This document shows, one piece after another, positions 40,595 through 48,540 of a stretch of DNA of 64,000 bases. Position numbers and translations under genes: made by a program. Position 1 is the stretch's first letter. Every line of letters begins with the position of its first letter. The notes under the pieces are model-generated. The model was not told where the DNA came from. It worked only from the letters and a program-made list of their open reading frames with translations, and searched no databases. The stretch lies in assembly GCF_024703995.1 (NCBI RefSeq), contig NZ_JAMXQV010000028.1:1-64000 (forward strand), written 5' to 3'. This DNA comes from Amycolatopsis iheyensis (GTDB lineage: Bacteria; Actinomycetota; Actinomycetes; Mycobacteriales; Pseudonocardiaceae).

Positions 40595-41227
40595 CTACAG
40601 GTCGAGCGTCCGGCCCGCGACGACCAGCACGACCCGGTCGGCGTCGGCGGACACCCGGTTGTTGAGTGCGCCCAGCACATCACGGAACAGCCGTCCGGAC
40701 GACGTTGCGGGCACCACACCGCTGCCGACTTCGTTGCTGACCGCGACCACCGGCACCCGCGCGGCGGCCCAGGCGGCGAGGAACTCCTCGAGCCGGTCGT
40801 CGAGCCGGTGCTCCCAGCCGCGCTTGCCCTGCCACGCGCCGACCTCGTCGAGCACCCGCGACAGCCAGGTGCCGAGGCAGTCGATCAGCAGCGGCTCGGT
40901 CGCCTTGCGCAGGGTGCCGGCCAGGTCCGTGGTCTCGACGGTCTTCCAGTGCGCCGGCCGCCGCGCCTGGTGGGCGGCGACGCGCGCGGCCCACTCGGGG
41001 TCGTCGTCGCCGGGGGGCAGGCCGGGTGCGACGTAGACGAGGTGCGGGTGACGGGCGACGAGCCGCTCGGCGTGCCGTGACTTCCCCGAGCGGACGCCAC
41101 CGAGGACCAGCACCTTGCCGTCGTTGCGGCGCATGGCGCGCGCGAGGGTCTCGAGGAAGCCGGCGAGCCGGTGGGTCAGCCCCGCCGACGTTTTCTTCCC
41201 AGCGGAGGCGGCATTGGGCACAGTCAT
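40595..41227 (-). CDS. cobU: adenosylcobinamide kinase/adenosylcobinamide-phosphate guanylyltransferase CobU
   Basis: A bifunctional enzyme that phosphorylates adenosylcobinamide and adds GMP. The P-loop VLGGVRSGKSRHAERL, LLIDCLGTWLSRVL and VSNEVGSGVVPATSSGRLFRD are typical. From ATG 41227 it has 210 residues, with about 30 residues before the conserved start (the family usually begins near MRRNDGKVLVLGG, ATG 41134). The -10 CACAAT 7 bases before 41227 supports the long form. Confidence 0.92.
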   Translation of the reverse strand: MTVPNAASAGKKTSAGLTHRLAGFLETLARAMRRNDGKVLVLGGVRSGKSRHAERLVARHPHLVYVAPGLPPGDDDPEWAARVAAHQARRPAHWKTVETTDLAGTLRKATEPLLIDCLGTWLSRVLDEVGAWQGKRGWEHRLDDRLEEFLAAWAAARVPVVAVSNEVGSGVVPATSSGRLFRDVLGALNNRVSADADRVVLVVAGRTLDL

Positions 41228-41234
41228 ACCCGGC

Positions 41235-41240
41235 ATTGTG
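41235..41240 (-). promoter_or_regulatory. -10 element of a leaderless cobU promoter
   Basis: CACAAT on the minus strand ends 7 bases before ATG 41227. It faces the cbiB -10 within the same 36-base divergent gap. Confidence 0.55.
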
Positions 41241-41250
41241 GTGCACGCGC

Positions 41251-41256
41251 TACCGT
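41251..41256 (+). promoter_or_regulatory. -10 element of a leaderless cbiB promoter
   Basis: TACCGT ends 7 bases before GTG 41264. The gap to the divergent cobU start is only 36 bases, so both promoters are packed back to back. Confidence 0.6.
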
Positions 41257-41263
41257 GCGCCAC

Positions 41264-42187
41264 GTGCCACTCCGTCTAGGGACAACCGCTGCCGGACTCG
41301 TTACCGGATATGCCGCCGACACTCTGTTCGGTGACCCTCGTCGGGGGCATCCGGTCGCGGTCTTCGGCACGGCGGCCGCGCGCCTCGAACGTCGGATGTG
41401 GGCGGACTCGAAGCCGCGCGGAGTCGCGTACGCGGGGTTGTGCACCTTCAGCGCTGTCGGCCTCGGCGTCGCACTTCAGGCGGCGACGCGGCGTCGCCCC
41501 TTCGCACGCTTCGCGCTCACGGCCGCGTCCACGTGGGCCGTGCTCGGCGGCCGCGGCCTCGCCCGCGAAGGCGCCGAAATGGCGAAGCTGCTCGAAGCGG
41601 GCGACGTCCCCTCGGCGCGTACGCGGCTCTCGCACCTCTGCGCGCGCGACGCGACGACGCTCGACTCGGCCGAGCTGACCCGCGCGGCGACCGAATCGAT
41701 CGCCGAGAACACGTCGGACGCCGTCGTCGCGCCGCTGTTCTGGGGCGCGGTCGCGGGGCTGCCCGGCCTGCTCGGCTACCGCGCCTTGAACACCCTCGAC
41801 GCGATGGTCGGCTACCGGTCGCCGCGGTACCGGAACTTCGGCTGGGCCGCCGCCCGCGCCGACGACCTGGCCAACCTGGTGCCGTCGCGGCTCGGAGCCG
41901 TGCTCACGGCGGCGTGTGCCGGCGGGGGCGCGCGGAGCGCGTGGCGGATCTGGCGCCGGGACGGCTCGCGGCACCCCAGCCCGAACGCGGGCCAGGTCGA
42001 GGCCGCCTTCGCCGGGGCGCTGGACATCCGCCTCGGCGGCACGAACAGCTACGGCGGCGAGGTGGAAAGCCGCGCCCGGCTCGGGGAAGGCCGGGACCCG
42101 GAGCCGGTGGACCTGCGACGCGCGGTGCGGCTGTCGCGGCTGGTGGGGCTGGCGGCGGTCGTCGCCGCGGCGGCGGTGGCCCGATGA
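41264..42187 (+). CDS. cbiB: adenosylcobinamide-phosphate synthase CbiB/CobD
   Basis: A membrane enzyme attaching aminopropanol (phosphate) to adenosylcobyric acid. The 307-residue protein shows AGLVTGYAADTLFGDPRRGHPVAVFG at the start, AATESIAENTSDAVVAPLFWGAVAGLPG, ALNTLDAMVGYRSPRYRNFGWAAARADDLANLVPSRL, and hydrophobic helices. GTG 41264 is chosen by the adjacent -10 and by similarity. It overlaps cobQ by 4 bases. Confidence 0.95.
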   Translation: MPLRLGTTAAGLVTGYAADTLFGDPRRGHPVAVFGTAAARLERRMWADSKPRGVAYAGLCTFSAVGLGVALQAATRRRPFARFALTAASTWAVLGGRGLAREGAEMAKLLEAGDVPSARTRLSHLCARDATTLDSAELTRAATESIAENTSDAVVAPLFWGAVAGLPGLLGYRALNTLDAMVGYRSPRYRNFGWAAARADDLANLVPSRLGAVLTAACAGGGARSAWRIWRRDGSRHPSPNAGQVEAAFAGALDIRLGGTNSYGGEVESRARLGEGRDPEPVDLRRAVRLSRLVGLAAVVAAAAVAR

Positions 42188-43665
42188 GCGGCCTGCTCGT
42201 CGCCGGGACGACGTCCGACGCCGGCAAGAGCCTCGTCACGGCCGGGCTCTGCCGGTGGCTCGCGCGCCGCGGGGTGCGGGTCGCGCCGTTCAAGGCGCAG
42301 AACATGTCCAACAACTCCATGGTCTGCGCCGACGGCGCCGAGATCGGGCGCGCGCAGTGGCTGCAGGCGCGTGCCGCCCGGGCCGAACCCGAAGCCGCGA
42401 TGAATCCCGTGCTGCTCAAGCCCGGCAGCGATCGGCGCAGTCACGTCGTCGCGCTCGGGAAGCCCTTCGGCACCCTCGAAGCCGGCGAGTACGCCACCGG
42501 CCGCGCCGGGCTCGCCGAGATCGCCTTCGCCGCCTACGAAGACCTCAGCTCACGCTTCGACGTCGTCGTGTGCGAAGGCGCCGGCAGTCCCGCCGAGATC
42601 AACCTGCGCGGCGGCGACTACGTCAACATGGGGCTCGCGCGGCGGTTCGGGCTGCCGGTGCTCGTCGTCGGCGACATCGACCGCGGCGGGGTGCTCGCCG
42701 CCATGTTCGGCACCCTCGCGCTGCTCTCCGCCGAAGACCAGGCGCTCGTCGCGGGCTGGGTGGTCAACAAGTTCCGCGGCGACGTCGGCCTGCTGCGCCC
42801 GGGCCTCGACAGCCTCGAGAAGGTGACCGGCCGGCCGGTGCTGGGTGTGCTGCCGTGGCTGGACCGCGTCTGGATCGACTCCGAGGACGCCCTCGCCGCG
42901 GCGGGCTGGCGCCGTGAGACCCACGGCGGCGGGCTGCACGTGGCCGTGGTCCGGTTCCCGCGCGCGTCCAACGCCACCGACGTCGACGCCCTCGCCGCCG
43001 AACCCGGCGTCACCGTGACGCTCACCGCCGACCCCGACACCGTCGCGGCGGCCGACGTCGTCGTGCTGCCCGGCTCGCGGGCGACCGTCGACGACCTGGC
43101 TTGGCTGCGTGACCGCGGCCTCGATCGCGCCGTCGAAGGCCGCGCTGAGGCAGGTCGCCCGGTGCTCGGCATCTGCGGCGGCTACCAGATGCTCGCCGAG
43201 TCCATTGTGGACGACGTCGAGTCCGGCGCCGGGACGGTCCGCGGGCTCGGCCTGCTGCCGGCCCGGGTGACGTTCGCCGCCGAGAAGGTGCTCGACCGCC
43301 CGGCCGGCGAGTGGCGGGGAAACCCGGTGGCGGCCTACGAGATCCACCACGGCTCGGTGACGGCCGAGGCGTCGCTGGAGTCCTTCTTGGACGGTGTCCG
43401 CGCCGGTGCGGTCTGGGGCACGATGTGGCACGGCGCGTTCGAGAACGACGCGTTCCGCCGCGCCTGGCTCACCGAGGTGGCGGCGCAGGCCGGGACGTCG
43501 TGGGTCCCGGCCCAGGACGCCCCGGGGTTCGGTGAGCTGCGCGAGCGGATGCTGGAGAAGCTGGCCGACGCCGTCGACGAGCACCTCGACGGGGCTGTCC
43601 TGAGCGCCCTGCTGGAGCGGGGCGCGCCGAAGGACCTGCCGTTCGTCCCGCCGGGCGCGCCTTAG
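42184..43665 (+). CDS. cobQ: cobyric acid synthase CobQ
   Basis: A glutamine amidotransferase that amidates carboxylates b, d, e and g of adenosylcobyrinic acid a,c-diamide. The 493-residue protein has GLLVAGTTSDAGKSLVTAGL, FKAQNMSNNSMV, VVCEGAGSPAEINLR and VVGDIDRGGVLAAMFGT. The glutaminase domain has the nucleophile Cys in GICGGYQMLAES and His in GTMWHGAFEND. Its last 4 bases overlap the convergent DUF4190-like gene. Confidence 0.96.
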   Translation: MSGLLVAGTTSDAGKSLVTAGLCRWLARRGVRVAPFKAQNMSNNSMVCADGAEIGRAQWLQARAARAEPEAAMNPVLLKPGSDRRSHVVALGKPFGTLEAGEYATGRAGLAEIAFAAYEDLSSRFDVVVCEGAGSPAEINLRGGDYVNMGLARRFGLPVLVVGDIDRGGVLAAMFGTLALLSAEDQALVAGWVVNKFRGDVGLLRPGLDSLEKVTGRPVLGVLPWLDRVWIDSEDALAAAGWRRETHGGGLHVAVVRFPRASNATDVDALAAEPGVTVTLTADPDTVAAADVVVLPGSRATVDDLAWLRDRGLDRAVEGRAEAGRPVLGICGGYQMLAESIVDDVESGAGTVRGLGLLPARVTFAAEKVLDRPAGEWRGNPVAAYEIHHGSVTAEASLESFLDGVRAGAVWGTMWHGAFENDAFRRAWLTEVAAQAGTSWVPAQDAPGFGELRERMLEKLADAVDEHLDGAVLSALLERGAPKDLPFVPPGAP

Positions 43666-44252
43666 TGCGGCAACGGCCCGAACAGCGGTCCGGAACGTGA
43701 CTGCAGCCCGCACACGGCGAGCTGCTTCCCGGCTATCCAGGAAGCTTCGGTCGGCGGGTAGCCGACGATCTCCAGGTCCGGCGGGAGCTCACCGGTGAAC
43801 CGGCTCGCCAGCCGGTCCTCGCAGCCACGCTGAGCGTCGGCCCGGGCCACTCGTTCACCGGGGTAGGCGACCTTGGTCATCGTGTAGGCGTCCAGCACGA
43901 CGCCGTCGTGCTCGCCCTCGCACGGCACCCGCGCGGCGTCGGCGCCGGGGCGCGCCGTGTTGTAGCAGTTGTCCACCTCGAGCACGGCGATCGGCGCGTT
44001 CGACGCGCTCAGCACGCTGCCGGTGAACAGCAGGAAGGGCAAGGACGACAGCACGGCGATCCAGGCGGCCGCGGCCACGATCCCGCCGATGGCCAGGCCG
44101 CGGCCGGCCTGGCCGATCTCGCGGGTGCGGACCAGCGCGATGGTGCCGAAGACCAGCCCCAGCGCCGCGGTGATCCCGAGGAAGCCCAGCAGGCCGGTGA
44201 TCAGCGCCGGCATGGCGAGGCTGTCGCGCTTGACGTCGTCAGGTTCGGTCAC
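43662..44252 (-). CDS. DUF4190-type membrane protein with extracytoplasmic domain
   Basis: A 196-residue protein. Two transmembrane helices (ALITGLLGFLGITAALGLVFGTIAL and GLAIGGIVAAAAWIAVLSSL) with the linking TREIGQAGRGLAIGG match the DUF4190 pattern. The C-terminal part (VLEVDNCYNT, VPCEGEHDGVVLDAY, GCEDRLASRF) has three cysteines and resembles septum-formation-related domains of actinobacteria. Function unknown. GTG start 44252 is preceded by GAGGGGG; a -10-like TAGGAT lies further upstream. Confidence 0.75.
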   Translation of the reverse strand: MTEPDDVKRDSLAMPALITGLLGFLGITAALGLVFGTIALVRTREIGQAGRGLAIGGIVAAAAWIAVLSSLPFLLFTGSVLSASNAPIAVLEVDNCYNTARPGADAARVPCEGEHDGVVLDAYTMTKVAYPGERVARADAQRGCEDRLASRFTGELPPDLEIVGYPPTEASWIAGKQLAVCGLQSRSGPLFGPLPH

Positions 44253-44321
44253 GGTTGCCCCCTCGGATCCCCAGGAGGGAATCCTAAAGGGGGCGAACCG
44301 GACGATGGGCTAACGATTCGG

Positions 44322-45074
44322 TCAGGCCGACACGGCCGCGGCCTTCTTCGTCAACGACTTCTCCGCCAAGGCCCCGAAGGCCAGCCCCAGCGCCAGCCAC
44401 AGCGTCACCTGGGTGCCGATCGAAGCGGTGCGGAAGCTCCAGAGCGTCGAGGCCGGGAACTCCGCCGGGACCTCGTCTACCACCGGCATCAGCCAGGCCA
44501 CCACCCCGACCACCACGAGGTAGCCCGCCGCCGCGAGGAGGAAGCCGTTCCAGGCACCGAAGCGGTCGGCCAGCTTGCGGCCGAACACCGTCGCCAGGAT
44601 GCCCGCGAGCAGGGACACCGCGACGAACCCGAAGTACAGCTCGGTGCGCGAGCCGATCGTGCCCGGCTGGCCCACCGCCGGCGGGTTGGCCGGGTACTTC
44701 AGGAACGGGATCAGGAACACCACGGCGAACGCGCCGCCGGTGAGCAGCAACGCCGTCACCCGGGGACGCAACGCGCCGAGGCGGCCTTGGGCGAACGCGA
44801 AGGCCAGCGAGAGCAGGCCGCCGATCGCGACCGCGTACACCAGGACCCCGGTGAGCAGCCCGAGCGTGCTCTGGATGTCCCGGGGGACCAGCTCCTCTTC
44901 GTGCTCTTCGGCGGGCGCGGCGCCGGCGTCGTGCGAATGCGAGTGGCCGCCGGACTCCTCGAGGCCGATGGCGGTGTTCACCGACGGCTCACCGAAGGCG
45001 TAGGCGAACCCGAACGCGAGCACGCCGGCGATCAGGCCCGCGAGCATGCCGCGGACCAGCAAGGTCTTCATCAT
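44322..45074 (-). CDS. cbtA: cobalt transporter subunit CbtA
   Basis: A predicted B12-regulated cobalt uptake membrane protein of 250 residues with about six helices. Features include a His-rich loop (GGHSHSHDAGAAPAEEHEEE) likely to bind metal, RVTALLLTGGAFAVVFLIPFLKYPANPP (characteristic of CbtA), and PAEFPASTLWSFR. It lies 19 bases after cbtB under the same riboswitch, which matches the known association of CbtAB with B12 control. Confidence 0.92.
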   Translation of the reverse strand: MMKTLLVRGMLAGLIAGVLAFGFAYAFGEPSVNTAIGLEESGGHSHSHDAGAAPAEEHEEELVPRDIQSTLGLLTGVLVYAVAIGGLLSLAFAFAQGRLGALRPRVTALLLTGGAFAVVFLIPFLKYPANPPAVGQPGTIGSRTELYFGFVAVSLLAGILATVFGRKLADRFGAWNGFLLAAAGYLVVVGVVAWLMPVVDEVPAEFPASTLWSFRTASIGTQVTLWLALGLAFGALAEKSLTKKAAAVSA

Positions 45075-45093
45075 GGGAGTGCGTGCCTGCCGA

Positions 45094-45303
45094 TCAGTGG
45101 CAGGGGAAGGCCAGCAGGTGCCGGCCGTCGTGCACGAACTCGTGGACGTACATATTCGCGAACACCGCCGTCGCGCCCTGCTCGGCGCTCACGAAGTACA
45201 GCGCGATCAGGGCCAGGAGCACCACGAACACCGCCCACGGCACGATCTCACGGATCGGGATGCGGATCGGGAGCGGAACGGCGGGAGCTGCCGTGTGGGT
45301 CAT
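45094..45303 (-). CDS. cbtB: cobalt transporter small subunit CbtB
   Basis: A 69-residue protein with one transmembrane helix (VPWAVFVVLLALIALYFVSAEQG) and a C-terminal histidine motif VHEFVHDGRHLLAFPCH, the signature of CbtB. It is the first gene after the cobalamin riboswitch. ATG 45303 is chosen because GAGGAGG lies upstream and the helix position fits. Confidence 0.93.
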   Translation of the reverse strand: MTHTAAPAVPLPIRIPIREIVPWAVFVVLLALIALYFVSAEQGATAVFANMYVHEFVHDGRHLLAFPCH

Positions 45304-45319
45304 GGGGTGGCCTCCTCGG

Positions 45320-45450
45320 GCTTTCGCGGCCTCATCGGGGACTGCACGAAGGGATCCGGGTCTGGCTTCCCCCTGGCGGGGGTCACAGTGGCGCGACCGC
45401 GCGGACTTGCACCGCGTTCCGGAATCTCCTCGTCTGGCCGGTTGAGCGTA
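45320..45450 (-). promoter_or_regulatory. cobalamin riboswitch upstream of cbtBA
   Basis: On the minus strand GACGAGGAGATTCCGGAA, GCGGTGCAAGTCCGCG, CGCCACTGT (plus CACAGTGGC at 45384-45392) and GGAAGCCAGACCC (B12 box, about 45358-45370) occur in canonical order, ending near the cbtB ribosome binding site. Cobalt uptake would be shut off when B12 is abundant. Confidence 0.92.
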
Positions 45451-45477
45451 GGTCCGCCGTTCGGGGCCCGTCAATGT

Positions 45478-45483
45478 GACAAT
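45478..45483 (+). promoter_or_regulatory. -10 element of a leaderless promoter for the ROK gene
   Basis: GACAAT ends 6 bases before GTG 45490; the gene is divergent from the riboswitch-controlled cbt operon. Confidence 0.5.
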
Positions 45484-45489
45484 GCCGCG

Positions 45490-46395
45490 GTGACTCGAAT
45501 GGTGGCCGCCCTCGACGTGGGCGGGACGACGATCAAGGCGGCGTTGCTCGACGAGCAGCTGCAGCCCCAGGCGACGCTGCGCGCGGAGACGGCACGCAGC
45601 GCGGACGGCACGGCGCTGGCCGCGCAGGTCGCGGACATCACAGCCGCGCTGGCCGAGCAGGCCGGCACCGGGCTGCCCTCGGCCGTCGGGGTGGTGGTGC
45701 CGGGGATCGTGGACGAACAGACCCGCGTCTGCCACTTCTCGGCCAACCTCGACTGGCGCGAAGTCCCCTTCGGTGAGCTCCTGGAGGCGCGGCTCGGACT
45801 GCCGGTGGCGTTCGGGCACGACGTCACCGCGGGCGGCATCGCCGAGTTCCGGGTCGGCGCCGGCCAGGGCGCGACGAACGCCGCGTTCATCCCGGTCGGC
45901 ACCGGGATCGCGGCCGCGCTGCTGCTCGACGGCCGGATCCACCGCGCGCACGGCCAGGCCGGCGAGGTCGGGCACATCGACGTCGGCCACCCTGGCAAGT
46001 GCGGCTGCGGTGCGACCGGCTGCCTGGAGGCGATCTCGTCGGCGGCCGCGATCGCCCGCCGCTACACCGAGCGCACCGGCCGCGCGGCCGACGGCGCCCG
46101 CGAGGTGGTCGAGCTGGCCCGCCACGGCGACGAGGTCGCGGTCGCGGTGGTCCAGGACGCCCTCGACGGCCTCGGCCACGGCATCCGCACGCTGCTGACG
46201 CTGCTGGGCCCGGAAGTGATCGTGCTCGGCGGCGGGTTGTTCACCGCGGCCGACTACGTGCTCGAGCCGGTGCGGGAGTGGCTCGAGGCGCACCTGACGT
46301 TCCAGCGGATGCCGGAGCTGCGGATCGCGAAGCTGGGCGACGAGGCCGGCCGGCTCGGCGCCGGGTTGCTCGCGCTGGACCTGCTCGAAGCCTGA
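45490..46395 (+). CDS. ROK-family sugar kinase
   Basis: A 301-residue kinase, glucokinase-like. The ATP motif is ALDVGGTTIKAALLD, the sugar/catalytic region GHDVTAGGIAEFRVG, GEVGHIDVG, and the ROK zinc motif GKCGCGATGCLEAISS is intact. There is no DNA-binding domain, so it is an enzyme rather than a repressor. The sugar is not identifiable. GTG 45490 is selected by the -10 and by alignment. Confidence 0.9.
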   Translation: MTRMVAALDVGGTTIKAALLDEQLQPQATLRAETARSADGTALAAQVADITAALAEQAGTGLPSAVGVVVPGIVDEQTRVCHFSANLDWREVPFGELLEARLGLPVAFGHDVTAGGIAEFRVGAGQGATNAAFIPVGTGIAAALLLDGRIHRAHGQAGEVGHIDVGHPGKCGCGATGCLEAISSAAAIARRYTERTGRAADGAREVVELARHGDEVAVAVVQDALDGLGHGIRTLLTLLGPEVIVLGGGLFTAADYVLEPVREWLEAHLTFQRMPELRIAKLGDEAGRLGAGLLALDLLEA

Positions 46396-46399
46396 CCGA

Positions 46400-46434
46400 C
46401 GGCCGGGAACGACCCCCCAGATCGTTCCCGGCCG
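46400..46434. terminator. strong hairpin between convergent ROK and DyP genes
   Basis: CGGCCGGGAACGA (46400-46412) pairs perfectly with TCGTTCCCGGCCG (46422-46434) around a 9-base loop. It lies 4 bases after the ROK stop and 11 before the DyP stop, so it can terminate both. Confidence 0.8.
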
Positions 46435-46445
46435 CCTCCCCCCGG

Positions 46446-47843
46446 CTAGAGGGCCCGCAGGAACGCCAGCGACGGCACGAAGAAGTACTCGCCGCCGCGC
46501 AGCGTCACCGCCTGGGGCACCGGGTCCGCCGTGCGCCGGGCCGAGCCGCCCCAGTCGACCGCGTAGTCCGACGCGGCGCGCTCGCCTTGGCCGATCACCG
46601 GGTCCAGGCCCGGCGTGACGTCCTCGACGATCGGGAAGCCCGGGTTGTCCGCCCAGACCGCCTGGGTGAACTCGAACTGGTTGTCCAGCACCGAGTTGAA
46701 CGCCATGAACAACAGCCCCACCCCACCGCTCGGGCGTGCCGCGGGCGGGAGGTCGGCGTTCGGGTCGTCCGGGCGCTCGCCGTAGGTGACGCCGCGGCGG
46801 GCCATCAGGTGCAGGCGTTCGGCCGGCGGCTCCTCGGCGCCGCCGGAGCCCCGCGGGTTCGTCTTGCGGATGTGTGCCTGGAACGGGCACTTCAGCGCCG
46901 CGCGGTCGCTTTCGTAGGTGAAGTTGTTCGACACCGGGCTTTCCGCGCCGTCCTCGCGCTGGGTCGTCAGCGGGGTGCCGTCCTCGAACCGGCCGACGAT
47001 CATCGCCCCGGCCCGTTCCCGGTCCTCGCCGGTCAGGCCGAGCGTGTCGGCCAGATCCGCTTCGGCCTGCTTGAACCGCCGGACGTTCTGTTCGAGCTTG
47101 CGGAAAACGAGGTAGCTCCCGAAATGGACGGCCGGATCCGGCGCCGCGGTGTCCGGCACCAATACCTGCGACAGCGGGGCCGCCGGGTTCCACACGTTGA
47201 TGCCGTCGGTGTTGTTCTTTTCCGCGTCGACGTCTTCGGTGAGGAACAACGGCTGGCTGCGGCCGTCGACGTACCCGAAGTGCTCGATGCCCTCGCCGCG
47301 CGCGTTGACCCTCCCGAGGCCGGTTTCCTCGGCCAGCACCGTGACCGAGTCCGGCAGCAGGCCGAGAACTTCGTTGCGCCGCGCGGTCATCGCCTTGTCG
47401 GTGGCGTCGCCGATGAGCACGACCGCGTGGATTTCGCCGCGGTAGCCCGGATCGAACGTCGAACGCGGCGGATCGGCCAGCTTCTGTCGCGTGGCCGGCG
47501 CCGCCATCCCGCGCAGGAAAGCCTCGTCCTGAGGGAAGTTCTCGACCCCGAGGGCGCGGTAGCCGGCCGCGGTGAGCCCGGCGCCGACGTACGGCGTGCC
47601 CGCGCCGACGCCGGTCTTGAACGCGCCGACCTCGTCGAGGTGCGTCCGCGCGGACTTCATCTTCCCGGTGAGCGCGACCAGGAAGGCACGCGCCTGCGCG
47701 GCGTCCCCGAAAGCGAGGAACAACGCGGAAAGGTGGTCGCGAACGTGCGCCTTAAGAATGTTCGGCTGCAGTTCGCCCAGCATGGTTTCGGCGTCGCCGG
47801 TCGCGGTGGTCCAGGACAGCGTGGTGGACAGATCGACACTCAT
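46446..47843 (-). CDS. DyP-type heme peroxidase
   Basis: A 465-residue dye-decolourising peroxidase. The distal GxxDG motif occurs as FGYVDGRSQP (about residue 188), and the proximal heme His is in CPFQAHIRKTNPR (about 325). PVSNNFTYESD and GVGLLFMAFNSVLDNQFEF are also typical. There is no Tat or Sec signal, so it is likely cytoplasmic and of the larger C/D class. ATG 47843 has GGAGGGG upstream. A hairpin plus T-run lies in the leader. Confidence 0.93.
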   Translation of the reverse strand: MSVDLSTTLSWTTATGDAETMLGELQPNILKAHVRDHLSALFLAFGDAAQARAFLVALTGKMKSARTHLDEVGAFKTGVGAGTPYVGAGLTAAGYRALGVENFPQDEAFLRGMAAPATRQKLADPPRSTFDPGYRGEIHAVVLIGDATDKAMTARRNEVLGLLPDSVTVLAEETGLGRVNARGEGIEHFGYVDGRSQPLFLTEDVDAEKNNTDGINVWNPAAPLSQVLVPDTAAPDPAVHFGSYLVFRKLEQNVRRFKQAEADLADTLGLTGEDRERAGAMIVGRFEDGTPLTTQREDGAESPVSNNFTYESDRAALKCPFQAHIRKTNPRGSGGAEEPPAERLHLMARRGVTYGERPDDPNADLPPAARPSGGVGLLFMAFNSVLDNQFEFTQAVWADNPGFPIVEDVTPGLDPVIGQGERAASDYAVDWGGSARRTADPVPQAVTLRGGEYFFVPSLAFLRAL

Positions 47844-47863
47844 CTTCGGGTCCCCTCCCGTGT

Positions 47864-47885
47864 AAAAAAACCCGCCTCGCGGCGG
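47864..47885 (-). terminator. intrinsic-terminator-like hairpin in the DyP leader
   Basis: On the minus strand CCGCC-GCGA-GGCGG-G is followed by seven T, ending about 20 bases before the DyP start. It could end antisense transcription arriving from gltD, or act as an attenuator in the DyP leader. Confidence 0.6.
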
Positions 47886-48029
47886 TGCACGGCCGCACCG
47901 AAGCCCCCTTCGCCGGCCGTGCCCCCTTGGAGCCAGATTGCCGGGACCCGGGCCGCGCGTGCCACCGAATCCGGGGATTCACACGAAAGATTAAGTTGAA
48001 CGGGAAATCGTCCGGCGGGACCCGTCCAC

Positions 48030-48035
48030 TAGGCT
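48030..48035 (+). promoter_or_regulatory. -10 element of a leaderless promoter
   Basis: TAGGCT ends 6 bases before ATG 48042; no ribosome binding site precedes that ATG. Confidence 0.6.
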
Positions 48036-48041
48036 GGGCCG

Positions 48042-48476
48042 ATGGGGTCGGTCAGGCAGGTACAGATCACGTTCGACTGCGCGGAGCCCGAGCGCGTCGC
48101 CCGCTTCTGGTGCGAGGTGCTGGGGTACGTCGTGCCGCCGCCGCCCGAGGGCTTCGCGAGCTGGGGTGACTACGAGCGCACGCTGCCGCCGGAGCGCCGG
48201 GGCGCGTCGTTCGTCGCGCAGGATCCGGACGGGGCAGGGCCGCGGCTGTACTTCCAGCGCGTGCCCGAGGGCAAGGTCGTCAAGAACCGGGTGCACCTCG
48301 ACGTGCGGGCCGGCACCGGGCTCGTCGGCGCGGAACGCCTCGCCGCGCTCGAAGCGGAGCAGGACAGGCTGATCGCGCTCGGCGCGACCCACTTCCAGAC
48401 GCAGTACGCCGACGAAGAGAACGAATCCTGCATCACGATGCTCGACGTCGAAGGCAACGAGTTCTGCCTGGACTGA
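48042..48476 (+). CDS. VOC-family (glyoxalase-like) protein
   Basis: A 144-residue single-domain protein of the Glyoxalase_6 kind: VQITFDCAEPERVARFWCEVLGY at the N-terminus, ASFVAQDPDGAGPRLYFQRVPEGKVVKNRVHLDV in the middle, and MLDVEGNEFCLD at the end. Ligand unknown. It is transcribed alone, divergent from DyP and convergent with gltD. Confidence 0.88.
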   Translation: MGSVRQVQITFDCAEPERVARFWCEVLGYVVPPPPEGFASWGDYERTLPPERRGASFVAQDPDGAGPRLYFQRVPEGKVVKNRVHLDVRAGTGLVGAERLAALEAEQDRLIALGATHFQTQYADEENESCITMLDVEGNEFCLD

Positions 48477-48493
48477 ACACCGGGTTTGGATCA

Positions 48494-48533
48494 GCGCCGG
48501 CGGAGGTGACGACAGTGGCACCTCCGCCGACGC
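48494..48533. terminator. hairpin between convergent VOC and gltD genes
   Basis: CGGCGGAGGTG (48498-48508) pairs with CACCTCCGCCG (48519-48529); GCG/CGC extends the stem after one mismatch. It sits between the two stop codons and is the likely terminator of gltBD. Confidence 0.75.
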
Positions 48534-48540
48534 CGGGCAC

